NCBI GenBank assembly: GCA_037974665.1
Contig: CM075783.1
Coordinates: 15,532,762 to 15,596,761, forward strand
Reading direction: 5' to 3'
Length of the DNA: 64,000 nucleotides
Origin: Ehretia macrophylla
Lineage: Eukaryota > Streptophyta > Magnoliopsida > Boraginales > Ehretiaceae
Position numbers and translations under genes: made by a program. This document shows, in pieces, positions 60,066 through 64,000 of the stretch (within the stretch, counting starts at the first letter, position 1; each line of letters starts with the position of its first letter). A model generated the notes under the pieces. The model ran no database searches. It worked only from the letters and a program-made list of their open reading frames with translations, and was not told where the DNA came from.

Positions 60066-60212
60066 CTTGAACACATTTCATAAAAATGTTGCCGACATTC
60101 CTCGCAGACGAAAAAATCATGGATAAAGTCGCATGTAGATCTAAATGCCATTTGGCTTTCTCCATCATCAATTCTCACAGACACAGAATGCAATAGAACC
60201 CACAATCCGCAA
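60066..60212 (-). CDS. QSOX: QSOX exon with the Erv/ALR CEEC site
   Basis: 147 bp (49 codons), with acceptor TTTTCCAG before it and donor CAAG|GTAAAA after it in sense. It carries W and H residues of the FAD-binding LLHSVSVR helix, and CEEC with the following RQHFYEMC. The reading frame joins the next exon in phase (TCA-AG|T). Confidence 0.85.
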
Positions 60213-61280
60213 CTGGAAAAGGAACAACAATAGGATTAGTTCACTAAGTGCAAGCAATAGCTAATCCACTCCGAAAAATAAAACACACGAGACACTTAGG
60301 ATGGTGGAAAAAGTAACTCTTACGCCGATAGAGATTAGAAAGAAAAGAGAAAGCTATAGCTAATATCATCGTTGCATTTTTCCTTTTGTTTGGAGGGTGT
60401 GGGGTGGTCTGTTGGGGAGGGGTGTCCAAGCATAACAGAGATTAGAAAGAACAAAAACAATCTACTGAAAAGAAATAAAACATTACAAATGAATTGTCAT
60501 CAAGTGCTGGACACGAGTGAACCTACAATGCATATCATTAAGGGGGATGCAGCAGGATCGCCAATAAATAGTTTCAACAGGTTCAGGTAATAGGTTCAAT
60601 AATTTCAGAAAAGATAAATAAAGAAAATAAAAATTATGTTTTTTTCCTTTTTGCAAAACAAATCTGGAAGTAGCATAGGTTTAACAGAGTATAGGTCAGA
60701 ACAAAAATCCATCATATCTGAATGATGGGACTAATGGTGAAGAAGGATCCCATGGCTAGGATTAAAAACCTTTTACAGCAATCCTGGTGCTCAATTGGTG
60801 GGTAACAAATGAAATGACAACTGGCACACTATCTTGGGCAAACAATGAACTCAGACGTTAGGGAAAAAAATGGTCTGATGACAATAGTGACTAGTGAGAA
60901 AGATTGATGGGATTCTGAAAGGGGGAAAACGGAGCTGGCTCAAAGGTCTTGAGGATTAGCCATCATGAAGAGGAGCTTTGACTGACTTATAATGTCAGAG
61001 ATTAACCATGGTTAACTCAAGAAGAGGCTGTTTATGGATGGAGGGAACCTGTTGGCAAAGTCCTGACACACTGAGAGAACTTGGGTATTGCCAAGAATCT
61101 CCTGTCAGACGTGCAACGAAAGCGAAGGTTGCAAGAACTGACTAAGGAATCACCATCTACATTACTTCCTATGAACAGATATTCCTTCAGCGCTCAGAGA
61201 GAGAGAGAGAGAGAGAGAGGGAGGGGGGCAAATCAGCCAAAAGTCAAGAACACCACCCAGTACTATGGAAGTTGAAGGGA
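60213..61280. other. Unassigned sequence upstream of the QSOX fragment
   Basis: On the minus strand no further QSOX exon (thioredoxin domain or the segment before CGLW) could be found. Plus-strand frames are short and broken by stops. A (GA)n tract is at ~61196-61220. It could be long intron, old transposon or unrelated DNA. Confidence 0.35.
61196..61220 (+). repeat. (GA)n microsatellite
   Basis: About 12 uninterrupted GA dinucleotides followed by a G run. Confidence 0.95.
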
Positions 61281-61297
61281 TATGAGGAGATTATGAC

Positions 61298-61555
61298 GTG
61301 CAGTTTGACCAGTATCAAAGGAACCAGGGTTTCGCAGGAGATTATTACCTATCAGAAACTACCAGAATGTTCAAGCACAAATGTGCAATTTATAGATTTT
61401 GTAACAAAGTGGTGGAATTCAATGAAAGTTCTCATGCGGCAAAGTTCAATAAGTGGTTTGAAAAGAAGTCTCCTTCCGAACATCGAAAGAAAGTAGTATC
61501 GGAAACATACCAACAGATTAAAAGTGTATTGGTAGGGAAAAGCAAACAAGAATGA
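61298..61555 (+). CDS. Unrecognised 85-codon reading frame
   Basis: From ATG at 61298 (MQFDQYQRNQGFAGDYY...) to TGA at 61555. The composition is protein-like: charged, Lys-rich C-terminus, two Cys in CAIYRFC. The frame is open a little upstream of the ATG as well. I recognise no domain and see no promoter. It could be an exon of a decayed gene or chance. Confidence 0.25.
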   Translation: MQFDQYQRNQGFAGDYYLSETTRMFKHKCAIYRFCNKVVEFNESSHAAKFNKWFEKKSPSEHRKKVVSETYQQIKSVLVGKSKQE

Positions 61556-62268
61556 ATTAACCTTTTAAAAGGGAGAAGAAAGAAATCCACCTTATTCTTT
61601 CTCTTTTATTTCTCTTTCATATTTTCCATAAGTTACGACTGACAAAATATATTCAATTCAAAGAAGGAAACATGAAAGATGGTGAATCTTTTCCAACATC
61701 GAGTTGTATTTATGTTGATTTACGTCGTCAATAAGATTCAACCACACATTCAGCAGGTAGAATGAAAGGAACAAATCAAGGTGTCAAGTTTACTCAGGAC
61801 TCTAAGGGCTTTTTTGGAACAGATTTTAAAAACTGTTTTTTAATTTTTTTGTTTTTGAAAATTAAAAAATTTGTTTGGATGAAGGGTTTTAGAAAATTGT
61901 TTTTAAGAAGTGTTTTCAAAATTTTATTCTCAAAAACTAAAAAAACAAAACACATAAAAGTTATTTTTGATAGTTTTTGTTCCCAAAACAACCAAGAAGT
62001 CAATTTCATTAATGACAATTTTGTAAATAAAACCAACTTTAATACCAAACTTGAAAAACAACTCAAACAAATATCTCTCACCAATTTTTCTCTTTTCTTT
62101 CTTCACACAACGCTCCTCCACTCTCTTCTTGTTCTTCCTCTTTTTTCTCTAAGAGCAGATCTGATCTAATACCAAAAAAAAGTCACATATTGATCTTCAT
62201 AGATCCTTAATATAGATCCACGCGAAAAGGTTGGATTTTTCTAACTTCTTTTTGCATTATTTTTTTTT
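61556..62268. other. A/T-rich sequence, possible MITE remnant
   Basis: 61800-62060 has runs of A and T giving weak self-complementarity (GTTTTGGAACA..., TTTTTAAAAACTG, AAAACACATAAAAG), reminiscent of short non-autonomous DNA elements, but ends and target duplication cannot be fixed. Frames on both strands here are composition artefacts. Confidence 0.3.
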
Positions 62269-62857
62269 GGATAAATAGTGTCTCGACCCCTTATAGTTTA
62301 ACATACGTGCAAATCGGGTCCTTATGGTATCAAAATTAGCTTATAACCCCCTGTGGTTTCGAAAATTGAAGCACCTGTGCCCCTTTGGTCCAAGTCCATT
62401 TAAAATTTTAACGGAAGTATCAAAATGACACAAATGCCTCCAATTGAAATGGTTAACAAAGTAGTAAATACATTTAAGAAAAGACCTTCACAAGTGAAAA
62501 TAAAATAATTTTTTAGCACAACACACTCACTTAGATCAGATCTTGCACTTTGCACTAAGAGAAAATAACTTGACAAGTGGTAAACTTGCTTGAGAGCTAA
62601 GAGAGTTTTATAAATACAAGAGAGGGCATTTTAGTCAATCTATTAACTTATTTTATTGGTCAATCGTGTAAAAAATACAAACAGTTGCGTTACTAACTCG
62701 TGCATAACAAATTATGTTAAAATAGACAGATTATTTAGCGGAGAGGGCACGCGTGCTTCAATTTTGAAAAGCACAGGGGGTTATAATCTAATTTTAAAAC
62801 CACAGAGACGCGATTTGCACTTATGGTAAACCACAAGGGTTTAGACGCTATTTACCC
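62269..62857. mobile_element. MITE with ~110-bp terminal inverted repeats (589 bp)
   Basis: The left end GGATAAATAGTGTCTCGACCCC and the right end in reverse complement GGGTAAATAGCGTCTAAACCC continue as TIRs for over 100 bp (shared GTGCAAATCG and TTATAACCCCCTGTG blocks). Flanks are T-rich on both sides, so the duplication length (perhaps 8-9 bp, Mutator-like) is ambiguous. No transposase. Confidence 0.8.
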
Positions 62858-63637
62858 TTTTTTTCGACTATTGTCTAAACTGTTGGGTATTGATTTTTGA
62901 ATTTTGGGAAAGTTGAGCTGTTGACAAGTATATATCTATTTATATTCTGATATGGTGAAATGCATTTTTTATTTACTTCTTAATTTTTTTTGTGAGATAT
63001 AGGTATTGTGATTTGTGAATGGTAGGAAAACTGAGCAGTTAACGAGGTTGAAAAAGGCACAAGTGTTATTTCTGGAGATAATTTCTGATAGAGTTAATTT
63101 TGCTTCACTTCAGAAGGTATTATATAAGTAAATTAACTTTCTCGCACTTTTGTTTTGCTTATGTATAATATTTCTTTCTGCTTTGTTGTATAAGATACGG
63201 TCATGTACATGCTCGCATCCATATTTGAAGGTGGGGCTCATTAGCGCTAACTAAGCTTAAGCTTGCTTATAATAGTTGCCCTCATGTTCTCCCTTTAATT
63301 CTTATGTTCTCTCGATAGATTGGTAAATTGAATTGCATTGTTCCATCTATTACTTATAAATTCCCAAGAACATAGTATATTTAGACTTGTAGGGAAGAAA
63401 AATTTGTTATTTTTTTTGCACCGCCAGATGTTTCCATATGAATTAGTTTGAATGGAACTCATAATTTATAGTGTTCTACATAATTTCAATCTCTAAATTA
63501 GTATAGTAATTGAGGTTAGACATAATAGGAGCCAGAAAAGGAAATCATTTTTTAATATTTGGTTATTCTAAATCGTTTGGTGGCGCATCTTTCTACGTAC
63601 ATTACTAACCTTCTGTTGCAAACTTGTGAACACTAAA
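62858..63637. other. Unassigned sequence before the BUB1-like fragment
   Basis: AT-rich and mostly intron-like. A 33-codon open stretch (63018-63116, NGRKTEQLTRLKKAQVLFLE...) ends at a donor-like AAG|GTATTA and could be an exon. A stop lies just upstream in the same frame. Confidence 0.3.
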
Positions 63638-63901
63638 GGTGGTATGAAGTATCAGATAAAAGGTTGTGCTGGTCAAGGTGCATTTGCTCAAGTATTTAAA
63701 GAATATGTCTACAGGTCAAGTTGGAGCACTTAAGGTAATTAATCATTTGAATTTTGTTCTCATTAATGATCGTTCAATATGAATAAGTTCATGATGGATT
63801 GCTTGTTGGATCGTGAACATTTCCATCAGATATAAAAGCCACATTTTCCTTGGAAATTTTACATATACCGTCAGCTTGATAAGCAAATTCCAGAATCAGA
63901 A
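63638..63901 (+). pseudogene. BUB1: BUB1-like spindle-checkpoint kinase fragment (two broken exons)
   Basis: Exon 1 (~63638-63734) encodes MKYQIKGCAGQGAFAQVF, which matches the glycine-rich ATP loop of plant BUB1 kinases as I know them, then ALK with the likely catalytic Lys before donor GTAATT. Exon 2 (63830-63901, after acceptor CATCAG) encodes FPWKFYIYRQLDKQIPESE, the next conserved BUB1 block. Two lesions: a frame change between FKEYV and the ALK segment (near 63709), and TAA at 63833 where BUB1 has IQKP (CAA to TAA). No later kinase exon is visible before 64000, though the gene could continue outside. BUB1 acts at kinetochores; this copy looks non-functional. Confidence 0.7.
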
Positions 63902-64000
63902 GTACGCCATTCTTGAATTCTTCTGGCGTTTGTTAAAAAATGCCTCTTCTCACCAGAGAACATATAATAGCTCAGACCCAGCATATAGTATACAGTACAT

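Larger units (their letters stand above)
59509..60212 (-). pseudogene. QSOX: 3' end of a plant quiescin-sulfhydryl oxidase gene (two exons, frameshifted)
   Basis: QSOX enzymes oxidise thiols to disulfides in the secretory pathway through a thioredoxin domain and a FAD-binding Erv/ALR domain. Only the Erv/ALR C-terminal half is present. The upstream exon (60212-60066) encodes CGLWVLLHSVSVRI and FFVCEECRQHFYEMC, with the active CEEC pair. The last exon (from 59975) encodes KARDYVLWLWEAHNKVNERL, PKFPKIIWPPKQLCSSC (second CxxC) and then a membrane segment (VVPVGAALAISVASCAFGAL). Splice signals are good. A run of six A in sense (59716-59721) shifts the frame just before the membrane segment, so the upstream frame stops at 59705. 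The exons encoding the thioredoxin half were not found, so this is probably a partial copy. Confidence 0.85.

Noticed and set aside
61762-62169. 135-codon Phe/Lys-rich frame
   Set aside because: Composition reflects A/T runs; frames are equally long on both strands.

Overview
The window is repeat-dense nuclear DNA of a plant, most likely a eudicot. It is AT-rich and packed with LTR retrotransposons primed by a tRNA-iMet-type site (TGGTATCAGAGC). The only host-gene traces have plant-type sequence: the 3' end of a QSOX sulfhydryl oxidase and a BUB1-like kinase fragment. I cannot name the species. No tRNA, rRNA or CRISPR array was seen, and no intact protein-coding gene could be supported.

Layout. 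1-5203: a decayed minus-strand LTR element (H) split by a solo LTR (E1, 889-3341). 5204-6996: a truncated reversed LTR (D') fused to the truncated 5' LTR of element B. 6994-22011: element B, a Ty3/gypsy chromovirus (Tekay/Del-like, integrase followed by a chromodomain-like tail), with solo LTRs J (9409-13491) and K (14211-16711) inserted into its gag-pol. 22012-35893: a Copia-type LTR fragment, then an E-family LTR (E2) carrying a nested solo LTR D (22880-25170) and the complete 10.07-kb chromovirus A (25299-35366, perfect ATATT duplication). 35894-37481: a Ty1/copia gag remnant and a deleted F-family LTR. 37482-41075: the 3' part of chromovirus C (minus). 41076-46746: a degraded Ty1/copia element G (minus). 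47811-55594: an L1-type LINE (plus) split by a MITE, a short reversed retroposon and a 4-kb coding-poor LTR element. 56317-58775: solo LTR F1 with a perfect TATTG duplication. 58776-64000: the host-gene remnants, plus another MITE.

Two themes stand out. First, the ~2.4-kb LTRs of otherwise different chromovirus families (A/K, B/C, D, E, F, J) share short boxes. The clearest is an invariant CCTACTTTG flanked by family-specific but mutually complementary arms. That pattern fits a covarying stem-loop, and in most families it lies about 1.4 kb from the LTR start. Second, A, B and C have decayed mostly by in-frame nonsense codons explainable as C-to-T or G-to-A transitions, with almost no frameshifts, as expected for long-methylated DNA losing 5-methylcytosine.

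No gene set here works as a pathway. The window is a record of layered insertion, LTR-LTR recombination and decay next to two damaged host-gene fragments.
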